Assembly: GCA_016872775.1 (NCBI GenBank)
Contig: VGZA01000007.1
Span: 1 to 64,000, forward strand
Source of the DNA: Planctomycetota bacterium
GTDB taxonomy: Bacteria > Planctomycetota > Planctomycetia > Pirellulales > Pirellulaceae
Reading direction: 5' to 3'
Length of the DNA stretch: 64,000 nucleotides
Both the position numbers and the translations under genes were made by a program. Of this stretch, positions 45,566 through 55,553 are shown one piece after another (position 1 is the stretch's first letter; each line of letters opens with the position of its first letter). The notes beneath the pieces are model-generated. The model did not search any database, had not been told where the DNA came from, and was given only the letters and a program-made list of their open reading frames with translations.

Positions 45566-48500
45566 ATGGACGATCTGCAACTTGTCGACGAGGCAGTCCG
45601 AGTTGCGGGTGAGTTGCAGACCAGGGCGACCGCGCTGCAGACTCCATCCGAACGGCGCCAGCAAGCGGAGCTCGACCGCATGCTGCGTAATCCGGCCGAC
45701 AAGGCGACGCTGGTCCAGTTGACCGACCAGGCATTTCGTTCCCGGGTGGCCGCCAGGACCGCCGAGCAGTTCACGCACATTCTGGACGTGCAGGGAATCC
45801 CGCGCTTCTTCAGCCCGATCGACCAGGCGCTGCTGCGCGGCTTCCAGACTTTCGGCGGCCTGCTGCCGACGGTCACGGTGCCGCTGGTCAAAGCCCATCT
45901 GCAACACGAGACATCGAATGTCGTGCTGCCGGCCGAACCGGAGTTGTTGCGGGAACACCTGGCGGCGCGTCGCGCGCAAGGCGTACGGATGAATCTGAAC
46001 TTCCTGGGCGAGTCGCTGATGGGCGAAGAGGAGGCCCAGCAACGTCTGAACAAGTACCTGCAGGCGTTACAGTCGCCGGAGGTCGAAGTGTTGTCGGTGA
46101 AGATTTCGACGATCTATTCGCAGATCCTGCCGATTGCCCGCGAGTTCACCCTGCGGCACCTTTGCGATCGCCTCGAGTTGCTCTACCGCGAAGCCCAACA
46201 CTTGAATTATGAACGGCCCGATGGCACGCGCGTTCCCAAGTTCATCTACCTGGACATGGAGGAGTACCGCGATCTGCACCTGACGGCCGAGGCGTTCATC
46301 CGGACGTTGAGTCGGCCTGGTCTGGAGCGATGCGGCGGAGGAATCGCACTTCAGGCCTACATTCCTGATTCTTTTCTGATGCATCAGCGCATCACGACCT
46401 GGGCACAGGAACGCGTGGCGCGCGGCGGCGCTCCGATCACCATCCGCATCGTCAAGGGAGCGAATATGGAAATGGAGAGGATCGACGCCGCGCTCCACGA
46501 CTGGCCCCAGACGCCCTACACCAGCAAGCGCGAAACCGACGCGAACTACAAGCGGATGCTGCATTTCGCGATGCGGCCCGACCGCCTGCGGGCAGTGCAG
46601 ATCGGCATCGCATCGCACAATCTGTTTGACGTCGCGTACGGACTGGCATTGTCCGAAACGATTTCGGCGGGGGAGAGCGTCCAGTTTGAAATGCTTGAGG
46701 GCATGGCGAACCACCAACGGCGGGCATTGCTGGAAAAGTCTTCCCGCCTTTTGCTCTACGCGCCGGCCTGCCGCAAACAGGAATTCCTGAATGCGATCGG
46801 TTACCTGATCCGGCGGCTGGACGAAAACACCGGGGAAGAAAACTTCCTGCGGCATGCATTTCGACTGACGGTCGGAAGCGACGAGTGGGTTTCCCTGGAG
46901 CGGGGTTTTCGCGAGTCGTCCGGTCTGGAGATCGACAATCAGCCGCGGCGCAGGCAGAATCGGCTGACCGAAGCATTTCCGACGGCGGAACCCGAGTTCG
47001 CCTGGCGACAGTTTCACAATGAACCGGACACCGACTGGTCGCTGCCCGCGAATTCGGAATGGGCGCGGCGGATCGCCGAACGGGATGCATCCCGCTTCCA
47101 TGGCCTGGTGATTCCCGCCGTGGTCGCCGCCACCGAAATCTACGACCTGCCGACCAAGGCTTGTCGCGATCCGTCGCGTCCCGGAACCGAACTCTGCCGC
47201 TATTCGCTTGCCGACTCCGCCGTGGTTGACGAGGCGGTCCAATGCGCGCGGCGCGATCCCGATGGCTGGCGATCCGGAACCGTCGACGAGCGCAGCCGGC
47301 TGCTCGGCAATGTCGCGGTCGAAATGAGGCGGCATCGCGCCGAACTGCTCTGGGCCGCGATGGTCAACGGCGGAAAACTCCTGAGTGAAGGCGATCCGGA
47401 AGTCTCCGAAGCGATCGACTTCGTCGAATTCTACCGAGCGACCGCCAGACATTTTCAGAGCCTGCGCGGGGCCAGGGCAAACGGTTGTGGCGTCGTCGTC
47501 GTCGTTCCACCCTGGAATTTTCCGATCGCCATCCCGTGTGGCGGGATCGCTGCCGCATTGGCCGCCGGCAATACCGTCATCCTCAAACCGGCATCGGACG
47601 CGGTCCTGGTAGCCTGGGAACTCTGCCAGTGTTTCTGGCGCGCGGGAGTCTCGCGGAATGTGTTGCAGTTCTTGCCCTGTGACGGCGCGGGAGCCGGCAG
47701 CCACCTGGTCAGTCACATCGACGTCGATGCCGTCATCTTGACGGGTGGAACCGATACCGCCTTGAGGATGCTGGCGTTGCGGCCGGGCCTGCGGCTCAGC
47801 GCGGAGACAGGCGGCAAGAACGCGACGATCGTCACGGCACTGGCCGACCGGGAATTGGCGATCAAACATGCCGTGCATTCCGCATTCAGCCACTCCGGTC
47901 AGAAATGTTCGGCGACTTCGCTGCTGTTGCTCGATTCCGAAATCTACGACGACCCGGAATTCAAACGGATGCTGTGCGACGCCGTACGCAGTCTGCGCGT
48001 CGGTTCGGCGCACGATTTGGCGACGCGTATCGGTCCACTGATCCGACCTCCCAGTGGCGCCTTGGAGGGCGCGTTGAAGACACTCGAACCAGGTGAGAGC
48101 TGGGCCGTGATGCCCCAGCAGATCGGCGACAATCCGTGTCTCTGGTCGCCCGGAGTCAAGTACGGAGTTTCCGCCGGCAGCCTCACCCATTGCACGGAGC
48201 TCTTTGGGCCCGTGCTGGGAGTGATGCGCTACGAGCGTCTCGCCGACGCGATCGATCGGGTGAATGCCACGGGGTATGGGTTGACCTCGGCCATTCACAG
48301 CCTCGACGAACGCGAAATTGCGACCTGGCGCGACGGCATTCGCGCCGGCAATCTCTACGTGAATCGGGGTACGACGGGCGCCGTCGTGCTGCGTCAACCG
48401 TTCGGTGGTTGGGGAAGCTCCGCGGTCGGCCCCGGCCTGAAGGCGGGCGGCTCGAACTACGTGGCGGCATTCATGAACTTTGTCGATACCCCGTTTCCCG

Positions 48501-49147
48501 GCAGTGGATCGGAGAACGGCATCGCGTCCGCCGATCTGGAAGTGCTCGCGAGACAGCTTGACTTGACGATCGACGAGCATGCGCGCATCGACCGCGCTAT
48601 AGCAAGTTATGACTTAGCCTGGCAGGAAGAGTTTTCCTCCGAGGAAGACGTGATGTGTCTGCTGGGGCAGGATAACATCCGCCGCTACCTGCCGTTCTCG
48701 GAAATATGCGTCCGGATCGAACCTGGCGATTCACTGTTCGAAATTGTTGCCCGGGTCGCGGCGGCACGAGTCACCGGGGCCCGCGTGCTCGCCTCCTTCG
48801 CGCCCGCGGTGAGCCAGGAAGTTCGATCGCGCCTGGACCTCTGGACGGAAGCCTGGGCGGGCGGAATCGAGTTACTCGAGGAAACCGTCGATACCCTGAT
48901 CGAACATCTCCACCAGCCACAACTGATACGCATTCGCTTTGCAGCTCGCGACCGCGTTGCCAGGTCGATGCGGCAGGCAGCCGCGGCCACCGGCGTCTAC
49001 ATCGCGGATACACCGGTCAGCAGCGAAGGCCGCGTCGAATTGCTCTGGTATCTGCGTGAACAGAGCATTTCACACGATTACCATCGCTACGGCAATCTCG
49101 GCGTGCGAGCGACCGAGGTGCGCCGGCCTTTAGTCGATCCCGTTTAG
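45566..49147 (+). CDS. putA: Bifunctional proline dehydrogenase / P5C dehydrogenase PutA
   Basis: The protein has 1,193 residues and oxidises proline to glutamate. The FAD-dependent proline dehydrogenase barrel covers about 1-480 ('ISTIYSQILPIAREFTLRHL', 'TIRIVKGANMEMERIDAALH' and 'IASHNLFDVAYGLALSE'). The NAD-dependent aldehyde dehydrogenase half covers about 500-990, with E747 in 'LSAETGGKNATIV' and nucleophile C781 in 'HSGQKCSATSLLLL'. About 200 residues remain, starting near 'LARQLDLTIDEHARIDRA', the C-terminal domain of longer PutA types. No ribbon-helix-helix DNA-binding domain is present, so it is not self-regulating as in enteric bacteria. It stands alone and converges with the BON gene. 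Confidence 0.95.
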   Translation: MDDLQLVDEAVRVAGELQTRATALQTPSERRQQAELDRMLRNPADKATLVQLTDQAFRSRVAARTAEQFTHILDVQGIPRFFSPIDQALLRGFQTFGGLLPTVTVPLVKAHLQHETSNVVLPAEPELLREHLAARRAQGVRMNLNFLGESLMGEEEAQQRLNKYLQALQSPEVEVLSVKISTIYSQILPIAREFTLRHLCDRLELLYREAQHLNYERPDGTRVPKFIYLDMEEYRDLHLTAEAFIRTLSRPGLERCGGGIALQAYIPDSFLMHQRITTWAQERVARGGAPITIRIVKGANMEMERIDAALHDWPQTPYTSKRETDANYKRMLHFAMRPDRLRAVQIGIASHNLFDVAYGLALSETISAGESVQFEMLEGMANHQRRALLEKSSRLLLYAPACRKQEFLNAIGYLIRRLDENTGEENFLRHAFRLTVGSDEWVSLERGFRESSGLEIDNQPRRRQNRLTEAFPTAEPEFAWRQFHNEPDTDWSLPANSEWARRIAERDASRFHGLVIPAVVAATEIYDLPTKACRDPSRPGTELCRYSLADSAVVDEAVQCARRDPDGWRSGTVDERSRLLGNVAVEMRRHRAELLWAAMVNGGKLLSEGDPEVSEAIDFVEFYRATARHFQSLRGARANGCGVVVVVPPWNFPIAIPCGGIAAALAAGNTVILKPASDAVLVAWELCQCFWRAGVSRNVLQFLPCDGAGAGSHLVSHIDVDAVILTGGTDTALRMLALRPGLRLSAETGGKNATIVTALADRELAIKHAVHSAFSHSGQKCSATSLLLLDSEIYDDPEFKRMLCDAVRSLRVGSAHDLATRIGPLIRPPSGALEGALKTLEPGESWAVMPQQIGDNPCLWSPGVKYGVSAGSLTHCTELFGPVLGVMRYERLADAIDRVNATGYGLTSAIHSLDEREIATWRDGIRAGNLYVNRGTTGAVVLRQPFGGWGSSAVGPGLKAGGSNYVAAFMNFVDTPFPGSGSENGIASADLEVLARQLDLTIDEHARIDRAIASYDLAWQEEFSSEEDVMCLLGQDNIRRYLPFSEICVRIEPGDSLFEIVARVAAARVTGARVLASFAPAVSQEVRSRLDLWTEAWAGGIELLEETVDTLIEHLHQPQLIRIRFAARDRVARSMRQAAAATGVYIADTPVSSEGRVELLWYLREQSISHDYHRYGNLGVRATEVRRPLVDPV

Positions 49148-49211
49148 TGGCTCCAGCTCCGTGCGTCCCCTTCTGGTGGATCCCGGTTCGTGGGCGGAGG
49201 CGCCTCTGCGG

Positions 49212-49922
49212 TCAGTCTGGCTTCGATACCGTCAATTCCGTCCGCACCTGATCGACGCCCGGCTGGAATCCGGCAATCACCGCAAGTCGGTCGGCCTCGG
49301 ACTTGCTAGAGACGCTACCCGTGAGAATCGCCGTGCGCCCTTCGACTCGGGCGATCACTTCGCTTCCGGCAAGTTCACTCAATCGCTCCGACAACTGGCG
49401 CGCCGCAGTCGCTTCCAGCTCGACGGCGACCTGGGATACGACTTCCGCATCCAACTCCAGACGAGGATAGTACATCGCGTTCTTAGCCAGGGGTGGGATC
49501 CGGGGATTGCGTGCGCCGGCTCGCGCATTCGACGCAGTTCCTCGGGCGCCCACCGCAGCGTCTGCCGTCGCAGTTCCGCCCCCCGACACCGACGGCGCAA
49601 CACGCCCCACGCCCAACGACTGTTGGCTACCGACGAACCCGGCCAGGTCGGAACGGCTGGTTCCGACAAAGTCGCGTCGCGAGCGGTTGCCGCGCACAAA
49701 CCGGGCCGCGCCGAGCGTGGCGTTTCCGCCAGACGACTGCGACGGCCCTGGCTGAACCTGCAACGGCTGTCCGAGTCCTCGCTGCGGTGGACGTTGCGCC
49801 GCAACCGGTTCGGCGACTGCTATTCCCAGAACGGCCGTGGCGATCGCCAACCCCGGTCGAACTTGGGCGAGTACGCTCGCGCCGCGACACACTTGTCGAA
49901 GCCTGTTTATCGAGTTCCACAT
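49212..49922 (-). CDS. BON-domain exported protein at the end of the gsp operon
   Basis: The protein has 236 residues. A basic start and hydrophobic segment ('PGLAIATAVLGIAVAEPVAA') form a signal peptide. A low-complexity Gly/Ser/Arg region covers about 45-140, followed by a BON-type alpha/beta domain: 'LEATAARQLSERLSELAGSE', 'VIARVEGRTAILTGSVSSKS' and 'EADRLAVIAGFQPGVDQVRT'. BON domains bind phospholipid or act in outer-membrane and secretin-linked proteins. It starts 16 bp after the gspM-like stop, so it is probably the last gene of the secretion operon and may help anchor or assemble it. Confidence 0.8.
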   Translation of the reverse strand: MWNSINRLRQVCRGASVLAQVRPGLAIATAVLGIAVAEPVAAQRPPQRGLGQPLQVQPGPSQSSGGNATLGAARFVRGNRSRRDFVGTSRSDLAGFVGSQQSLGVGRVAPSVSGGGTATADAAVGARGTASNARAGARNPRIPPLAKNAMYYPRLELDAEVVSQVAVELEATAARQLSERLSELAGSEVIARVEGRTAILTGSVSSKSEADRLAVIAGFQPGVDQVRTELTVSKPD

Positions 49923-49937
49923 GGCCGTACCCTCCAT

Positions 49938-50879
49938 TTATTCCTGTTTGTCCGCCGACGCGAGGTTCTTCGATTCGCTCGCCGTCAGCACATCGCCGAG
50001 CGTCTGCCCCAGCGCGATCCAGTAAGGCGATTGATTCACCAGCAATTGAACTCCATCCTGTTCAATACGGTCGATGGAGACCTCGTGCGTTACCAGATCC
50101 AGCGATTCTCCCACCGTGACAATCTGGGTGGTCGCCGGAGTTCCTGCGAGAAACCAGGCCTCGACGCGGCCGCGTTTATCGGTAGTGACCGCCTGTAATC
50201 GGATTTGAGCCAACGCTTTGGAGATGCCGCGCGCAAAAAAGTTGCGGCGAACAAGATCCTGGTACGTAACTTGAGGATCCGCCTCATCGTCGGCACGTAT
50301 CAGATCGCTCAGCGCGTCGGTTCGATCGGCACCGCGCAAGCTGATCGCTTCGATCGCCAGGCTGACGTCCAATTCATTGCCGGCTCCCAGCGGCACCAGG
50401 GCCAGATTGCGGATCTTGTGCAGATGTCCGGCACTCTCCAGATCGTGGATCAGGTTGACCAGTTGCGGCAACGTGGTTTTTGCCCGCAGCGAAACCGCAA
50501 TCGAGTGTCCGATCAATCGCCGCTTGCGGGAACCGCCGCGGGACTTGATTTCGATGGCGGTGGGTACACCGGCGTCAATCGCCGCCGATCCCCAACGGTG
50601 CGATTCGACAAGCCCGAGCAGCCAGTCCAGGTACTGGGAGCGGGCCAGTTCGGGATCGCTTGGCAATGATCGCGTTTCAAACTGGGTCAGTCGTCGCCCC
50701 AACTTGCGGGCCGCTGCCTGCGCGTCGTGAATACTCCTCAGTTCGGCGTCCAAGTGGTCAATCTGCGCCTGGGTCTGCTGGCTCGGAAGTTCCACCCAAT
50801 TCTGATAGATGCGGTCGGCGGCAATCAGCAGCAGAACCGCGGCCCCAACGCCTATCAGCAGCTTTGTTCGTGGAGTCAT
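49938..50879 (-). CDS. GspM/PilO-like type II secretion protein
   Basis: The protein has 313 residues. A single N-terminal transmembrane helix ('KLLIGVGAAVLLLIAADRIY') is followed by a coiled coil ('QTQAQIDHLDAELRSIHDAQ') and a ferredoxin-like region ('TTLPQLVNLIHDLESAGHLH'), as in GspM/PilO. About 130 extra C-terminal residues ('VTVGESLDLVTHEVSIDRIE') resemble a small beta domain as in PilP. The protein may therefore combine two alignment-complex functions. The call rests on topology and position more than on sequence. Its start overlaps the gspL stop by 4 bases. Confidence 0.72.
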   Translation of the reverse strand: MTPRTKLLIGVGAAVLLLIAADRIYQNWVELPSQQTQAQIDHLDAELRSIHDAQAAARKLGRRLTQFETRSLPSDPELARSQYLDWLLGLVESHRWGSAAIDAGVPTAIEIKSRGGSRKRRLIGHSIAVSLRAKTTLPQLVNLIHDLESAGHLHKIRNLALVPLGAGNELDVSLAIEAISLRGADRTDALSDLIRADDEADPQVTYQDLVRRNFFARGISKALAQIRLQAVTTDKRGRVEAWFLAGTPATTQIVTVGESLDLVTHEVSIDRIEQDGVQLLVNQSPYWIALGQTLGDVLTASESKNLASADKQE

Positions 50880-52696
50880 GGGGAGTCTCCCTTTGGCGTT
50901 ACTCCCGTTTGCCCGCCCGTCTCGGGTTCTGGCCCGAGGTCGTTCACGGACGCCTTCCGCACCGTCGCTTCGGCTGCAGCCGGCCGATACGTTCGCGAAC
51001 CAGGCGAACGGGGACTGAACGTCGCCCTGGTCTCGAATTGCCACGGGTAGTCATCGGCCTCTTCGTGCTGGCTCACGCGTTTGCTTGTGACCGAGTACTC
51101 GGCCGACCGCAGCGCGCCTTCCAGCTGCGCCAGCTGCTCGGGATCGCTGACATGCACGGCGATGTCGACCAGCCCGAGTTCACGGTTCGCCGATGCGGTC
51201 AGACGGCGGACGGTTGCGAACCGGCCCTCGGGCAGGCCGCGCGAAATGGTTTGCAACTGCCCCAACCAGTCGACCTGGTCCTCCAGCCATTGGTCGACCC
51301 ACTTCGCCTCATCGGACTTTTCCAGGTACTTGTTGGCGACCTTCTGGTGCTCGGCGACTGCCGCCTGCTTACCCTCCAATTCCTCGCGCAAATCGGCCAG
51401 GTCGCTGGCCAGCGCATAGATTGCCAGGCAGAGCAGCGCGGCGATTCCCGCGCCGATCGCCATCCATCGTCGCCGAGTATTGGGCGGCGCGGGCGGCTGC
51501 TTGGGATGGATCATATCGATCAGCATCGAAGCATGTGCGTAGTCCCATGCGGTCCCCGCCAGCGCCGCATCCACGCGCCACGGCGGTGTGGCTTTTGGCA
51601 CTTGCACGTTTTCCACGGAATCCTGCAGTCCGCCACGCTCGGAAACAGTTGCAGAATCTGTTGCAGAAACAGTTGTGGAATCTGTTGTGGAATCCGTTGT
51701 GGAATCGGCATTGCTGGCCGGTTCCGGCGTTATCGCCACTGCGCCAGGACTCGGCTCCGTGGCCGCATCCTGCTCCGCGTGGGTAAACCGCTGTGCCGCA
51801 TCCGGTTCGCGTTCCGCTTCCGGCCAGTCGGACAGCGGGTGCACGCGTCGCAAGGCCGCGAACGGGTGCTCGTGCAACGCCTGCCATAACGCCTCATGTT
51901 CGTCCTCGCGCCCGAACAGAAACAGGTCGGGAGCGCCGACGCGTTCCAATCCGGTCGTCAGCGCCACGCAACGCTGAATTTCCAGCACAATCTGTTCCGC
52001 CACCGCCCGTGGATCATCGGCGGTCGCCCGTATTGTTCTGAGGAAAAGCGGCGTATCGCGGCGGCAGAGGATCAATTCCACCTCGCTGCCGTAGACGCTG
52101 ATCGCGACCGACAACGAGCCGAGCAATTGACCGGTCCGTCGCAAGATTCCCAAGGGAGCCAATTGGCGCGACCCGATCGTCGCCAGGTCGAACCCGAACG
52201 GGTCGAGCAGACGGCGCCATCTTGTCAGAAGCTCGACGGGCAGCGTGAACGCCAATCCCTCCACGCCTGCTCCCGGCGTCTGGCGCGTCAGCAGAAAGTC
52301 AACGATCGGCGTCAACGTGGCGTCGCCCAGCTGCTGCTCCATCTCGCTCTGCACCAGCGCCGGGATTTCGGCGGGTTCCGCCGGCGGCAGCGAGATCGTC
52401 GTCAATTCCAACTCCGATCGGCCCAGCAGAGCGACCACACGCCCGCAATCGATCTTCTGCTCGCTCAAGTGGCTGGCGAGCTGCGCAAGCGGTTCCTCCT
52501 CCGCCAGGCGCTGCAGACTGCCACAAGCAAGCCGCCGAAGCCGATCCGCATTGCCGTCGACAACGAAATAGCGAATGGCCGAACGATCCCAATGGGCGAC
52601 CACCACCGGGCGACGTCGCGTCCGCAAACGCCGCAGCGACGATCCCCAATCGCGCCGAAGTGCATCCCATCGCTGCGTGATGCCGTCGTTTGTCAT
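50876..52696 (-). CDS. GspL-like (PilM-PilN-type) type II secretion protein
   Basis: The protein has 606 residues. An actin-like cytoplasmic domain at about 25-300 ('RPVVVAHWDRSAIRYFVVDG' and 'IPALVQSEMEQQLGD') resembles PilM/GspL. A low-complexity Thr/Ser/Asp segment near residues 330-350 is made of a 12-bp DNA repeat. A transmembrane helix at about 409-432 ('MAIGAGIAALLCLAIYALAS') and a coiled coil plus ferredoxin-like periplasmic part resemble PilN. GspL links the GspE ATPase to the membrane platform. Both ends overlap neighbouring genes by 4 bases. ATG 52696 is fixed by the overlap. Confidence 0.8.
   Translation of the reverse strand: MTNDGITQRWDALRRDWGSSLRRLRTRRRPVVVAHWDRSAIRYFVVDGNADRLRRLACGSLQRLAEEEPLAQLASHLSEQKIDCGRVVALLGRSELELTTISLPPAEPAEIPALVQSEMEQQLGDATLTPIVDFLLTRQTPGAGVEGLAFTLPVELLTRWRRLLDPFGFDLATIGSRQLAPLGILRRTGQLLGSLSVAISVYGSEVELILCRRDTPLFLRTIRATADDPRAVAEQIVLEIQRCVALTTGLERVGAPDLFLFGREDEHEALWQALHEHPFAALRRVHPLSDWPEAEREPDAAQRFTHAEQDAATEPSPGAVAITPEPASNADSTTDSTTDSTTVSATDSATVSERGGLQDSVENVQVPKATPPWRVDAALAGTAWDYAHASMLIDMIHPKQPPAPPNTRRRWMAIGAGIAALLCLAIYALASDLADLREELEGKQAAVAEHQKVANKYLEKSDEAKWVDQWLEDQVDWLGQLQTISRGLPEGRFATVRRLTASANRELGLVDIAVHVSDPEQLAQLEGALRSAEYSVTSKRVSQHEEADDYPWQFETRATFSPRSPGSRTYRPAAAEATVRKASVNDLGPEPETGGQTGVTPKGDSP
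51648..51707 (-). repeat. 12-bp tandem repeat inside the gspL-like gene
   Basis: Five consecutive units of the pattern GTTGYRGAAWCN (plus-strand reading) encode four-residue repeats such as TDST and TVSA on the minus strand. The tract is a candidate for length variation between strains. Confidence 0.75.
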
Positions 52697-54438
52697 CGCC
52701 TTTTCTCCCGCATCGGGCGATCCCGTTCGACTCCCTCCAACTCGGAAATCGCAAAACCGCTGTCCCATCCGTTCCAGCGCTGAAAATCTCTTACCTGAAC
52801 GGGTCCTCGTTTGCCGTCCAAAGTCACCGTGCAACGAAACAGAGGACTCCGTGGATCGCGAAAGCCCACGCATTGGGCGGTGTAGACGTCGCTTCGCGAG
52901 CCGCACCAGGCATGCAAACGGGCGAACGTCGCCCGATCAACAATCCCTTCCAGCAGCAGCCAGGCCGCCGACTGTCGGCCCTCGCGCGACGCGCCCTCGC
53001 CCTGCCGCGCAGTCAAGATTCGATCGACGGTCCCCGGTTCCATTCCCGGAATCGCCAGCAGAACCTCTCGTGGAGCGTGCAGGATGTCGACCTTGCCGGT
53101 GACGCACGGACCTGAAATCACGGTGGCTTCGTCCAAGAGCCGTGCCAGGTATTCGCCGTAGCCGCCGTTGTCATCCGCAAACGGCGAATTCAGCCTGCCG
53201 CGACCTCCGTCGCGGTGAACGACTTCGACGCCGCGCCCCACGAGTTCCATCGGGTTGCGGATCGAAAATTTTGGCGCGACGCTCAGGTCAGGAGTCCATT
53301 CACTGAGCGGTATCACCGGCACAGACTTCGCGCTGCTCGCATTCGATGCGGGCGATGTTGACGCGCGGGCGGCTTGTGATACCAGGTTCGGCGCGGAAGT
53401 TGAAGCGGCCGGTCCATATTGGCGGTAGGCTATCACGTAGTTGGCCCACTCTACCGGCCAACGCTCACTGAGCTGGCGATGCAGGTCGGACAGCTCTGGA
53501 TTGTTCAGATAGATGCAGGGTCGCCCGTCCCAGGTTTCGTTACGCTGACCCTGGCAGCAGGTCAACAACTGTCGCCACGGTCTCAACCCCTGCTCCGCCG
53601 AACCCGACAACGACTTCTCCAACGGATCGAGTCGATAGTTCTGGTTCAAGTCGCTACCTTGCCAGACTTCCCGCAATTGCGAACCGCCACCGGTAGCTTG
53701 CGCGCGTGCGGAAGCGACCGAGTCCAGCAGACTTGGACGGCCGAGGCTTCCGATTTGCTTTGTGCCCGCCAATCCGGCCGGCCCGTTACTGAACGTCGTG
53801 CCGATCGACGTCTGGCCCGGCGTCGACGCCATGAACAACGGAGCTGAACAATCGAGATCCGATTGGAAGGCAGCGAGCCGCGTTTCCTGCATGGCGATCA
53901 AGGCGTCGACCATCGCTTCCGTCGCGCCAGGCAGATTCATCAATGCGACTTTCGCGGCGCCAGGCTGAATTCGATTCCAGGCCAACAGCGTTGGTAAATG
54001 GAGCTTGGCGGATTCATTCTCCATCCCCAGGCGAAACGATTCGGCCTCCATTTGCGAGTTACCGGCCACCGCCTCGGCGGGCGCGAGTATACTGAACCTC
54101 CAGGTCGGCGACCGATCGTCGCCGGCATCGTCCGCAGCCACGCTGCGCCCCGCGAACAGCGCGGCGTTCGATTCGACGCCCCCGGCGGCGGATCGCTGCT
54201 GTGGCGAAACTTTTAGCACCGCTGCGGCAAACTCCACTCCACTCCAAGCCGCGAGCCGCGACTCCGCTTGCTCCCGCGCCAACCGACTCTCCACATACGC
54301 CGTGCGCATCTGATACGAAAAGCCGTAGCCCGCCAGTGCGATCAGCAGCACAATGATCATGACGACCAATAGCACCATCCCGCGCCGCTCGGGCCACGCC
54401 CGCCGCTCGGACCGCACACATTGCTCGGGCCGATTCAT
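52693..54438 (-). CDS. gspK: Minor pseudopilin GspK
   Basis: The protein has 581 residues, at the long end for GspK. The N-terminal type III leader ends 'RRG' followed by 'MVLLVVMIIVLLIALAGYGF', with no glutamate at position 5, as is characteristic of GspK. Helix-hairpin-helix-like segments ('AKVALMNLPGATEAMVDALI' and 'VLLAIPGMEPGTVDRIL') are the GspK signature. GspK caps the pseudopilus tip with GspI and GspJ. It overlaps both gspJ and gspL by 4 bases. Confidence 0.88.
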   Translation of the reverse strand: MNRPEQCVRSERRAWPERRGMVLLVVMIIVLLIALAGYGFSYQMRTAYVESRLAREQAESRLAAWSGVEFAAAVLKVSPQQRSAAGGVESNAALFAGRSVAADDAGDDRSPTWRFSILAPAEAVAGNSQMEAESFRLGMENESAKLHLPTLLAWNRIQPGAAKVALMNLPGATEAMVDALIAMQETRLAAFQSDLDCSAPLFMASTPGQTSIGTTFSNGPAGLAGTKQIGSLGRPSLLDSVASARAQATGGGSQLREVWQGSDLNQNYRLDPLEKSLSGSAEQGLRPWRQLLTCCQGQRNETWDGRPCIYLNNPELSDLHRQLSERWPVEWANYVIAYRQYGPAASTSAPNLVSQAARASTSPASNASSAKSVPVIPLSEWTPDLSVAPKFSIRNPMELVGRGVEVVHRDGGRGRLNSPFADDNGGYGEYLARLLDEATVISGPCVTGKVDILHAPREVLLAIPGMEPGTVDRILTARQGEGASREGRQSAAWLLLEGIVDRATFARLHAWCGSRSDVYTAQCVGFRDPRSPLFRCTVTLDGKRGPVQVRDFQRWNGWDSGFAISELEGVERDRPMREKRR

Positions 54439-55553
54439 AGCGCACCTCGCTTCCGTCGCAACGCGGCCGACGAGGTCGGTCGTGACAGGCGGGAAGTTCG
54501 ATCCGCCGCATCGCTTCCGGCCGATGATCGCGAACCGCTTGTGATCGGATGCGACGACCGGCCGCCGATCGTTGTCGCCTGGTCCAGACGGACTACGAGC
54601 GATCGCTGGAAAGACTCCTCCGCTCCGGGAAAGGCGAGTCGCGATGGATCATCGCCGATCGCACTGGACGAGCGACGGAGATCAGCCTGTGGTTCCAGCG
54701 CCGGCTCACGCGAACTGCGTTGACCATTCGTCCCCTCGCCGCCCGGCGCGATCGTACGCGACGCCGAATTCCAGTCGATGGCGACGGCGAGAGGCAGTGC
54801 TTGGCGCTGTCCGCTATCCCAATTCGCATACCAGGACCGGCCATCGCTGTAGCGAAACCGCAAGCGGGACAGTTTCGACAGGACGCGACTGTCACGCGCA
54901 GGGGCCAGGCCCTTGGGAACGGACGACTCGTCCCGCGCGCGATACAAATCGGCACTGCTTAAAGTGCGTTCTTCGACCGTCCGGTTTTCCTGCTCGCCAA
55001 CGCTGGGCAAATCCAATTCCTGGACGGTGCGCCATAGTTCGCCGTGCGTCGGCGGCAACGTCGATTCCATCCCCGGCGACGGTTCGTTCGAGCGCAACCT
55101 GTATTCGGCGCGCGTCCGCCTCGGGAACGGCAGCATCGGTTTCGATCTCTCGTCGGATGCCGCAACGGTGCGAGAAATGAACTCCAGCGGATCCGAGGAG
55201 TTTACGAATTCAATCCGGAATCCGTTTTCGTCACCTTGCAAGGTTGATAATGGTTGGACGCCGAACCCAGCCAGCGATTCTCCCGCAGCGGCCGTCGAGG
55301 AAAACAGCAGGACACCGTCGGCCGGCGACCCAGAGAGATGCTGCAAGTCGTCCTGCAATTGCTCTTGAAGCAGTTGCAATTCCCGTACCCTGCGCGCCAA
55401 CCCTTCGGCGCGACGTTCCGCCTGGTGAACCGAATCGAGCAACGACCAGCAGACCGCCATCAGCCCCCCAAGAAGCGCCAGCGAAATCATCAATTCCAAG
55501 AGCGTGTAACCTCGGCAGCAGCGGTTCGATGGTCGCGCGATTTGGGGATTCAT
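54435..55553 (-). CDS. gspJ: Minor pseudopilin GspJ-like
   Basis: The protein has 372 residues, longer than the usual 200. The prepilin leader ends in glycine before 'YTLLELMISLALLGGLMAV', with Glu at position 5. A coiled-coil-like stretch ('VRELQLLQEQLQDDLQHLSG') follows, then a beta-rich C-terminal domain with Ser/Arg-rich insertions. Family assignment among J-type pseudopilins rests on position between gspI and gspK. It overlaps both neighbours by 4 bases. Confidence 0.82.
   Translation of the reverse strand: MNPQIARPSNRCCRGYTLLELMISLALLGGLMAVCWSLLDSVHQAERRAEGLARRVRELQLLQEQLQDDLQHLSGSPADGVLLFSSTAAAGESLAGFGVQPLSTLQGDENGFRIEFVNSSDPLEFISRTVAASDERSKPMLPFPRRTRAEYRLRSNEPSPGMESTLPPTHGELWRTVQELDLPSVGEQENRTVEERTLSSADLYRARDESSVPKGLAPARDSRVLSKLSRLRFRYSDGRSWYANWDSGQRQALPLAVAIDWNSASRTIAPGGEGTNGQRSSREPALEPQADLRRSSSAIGDDPSRLAFPGAEESFQRSLVVRLDQATTIGGRSSHPITSGSRSSAGSDAADRTSRLSRPTSSAALRRKRGAL

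Noticed and set aside
46067-48580. 837-codon antisense open frame inside putA
   Set aside because: The plus strand carries complete catalytic motifs of PutA over the whole range; the antisense product has no family features.
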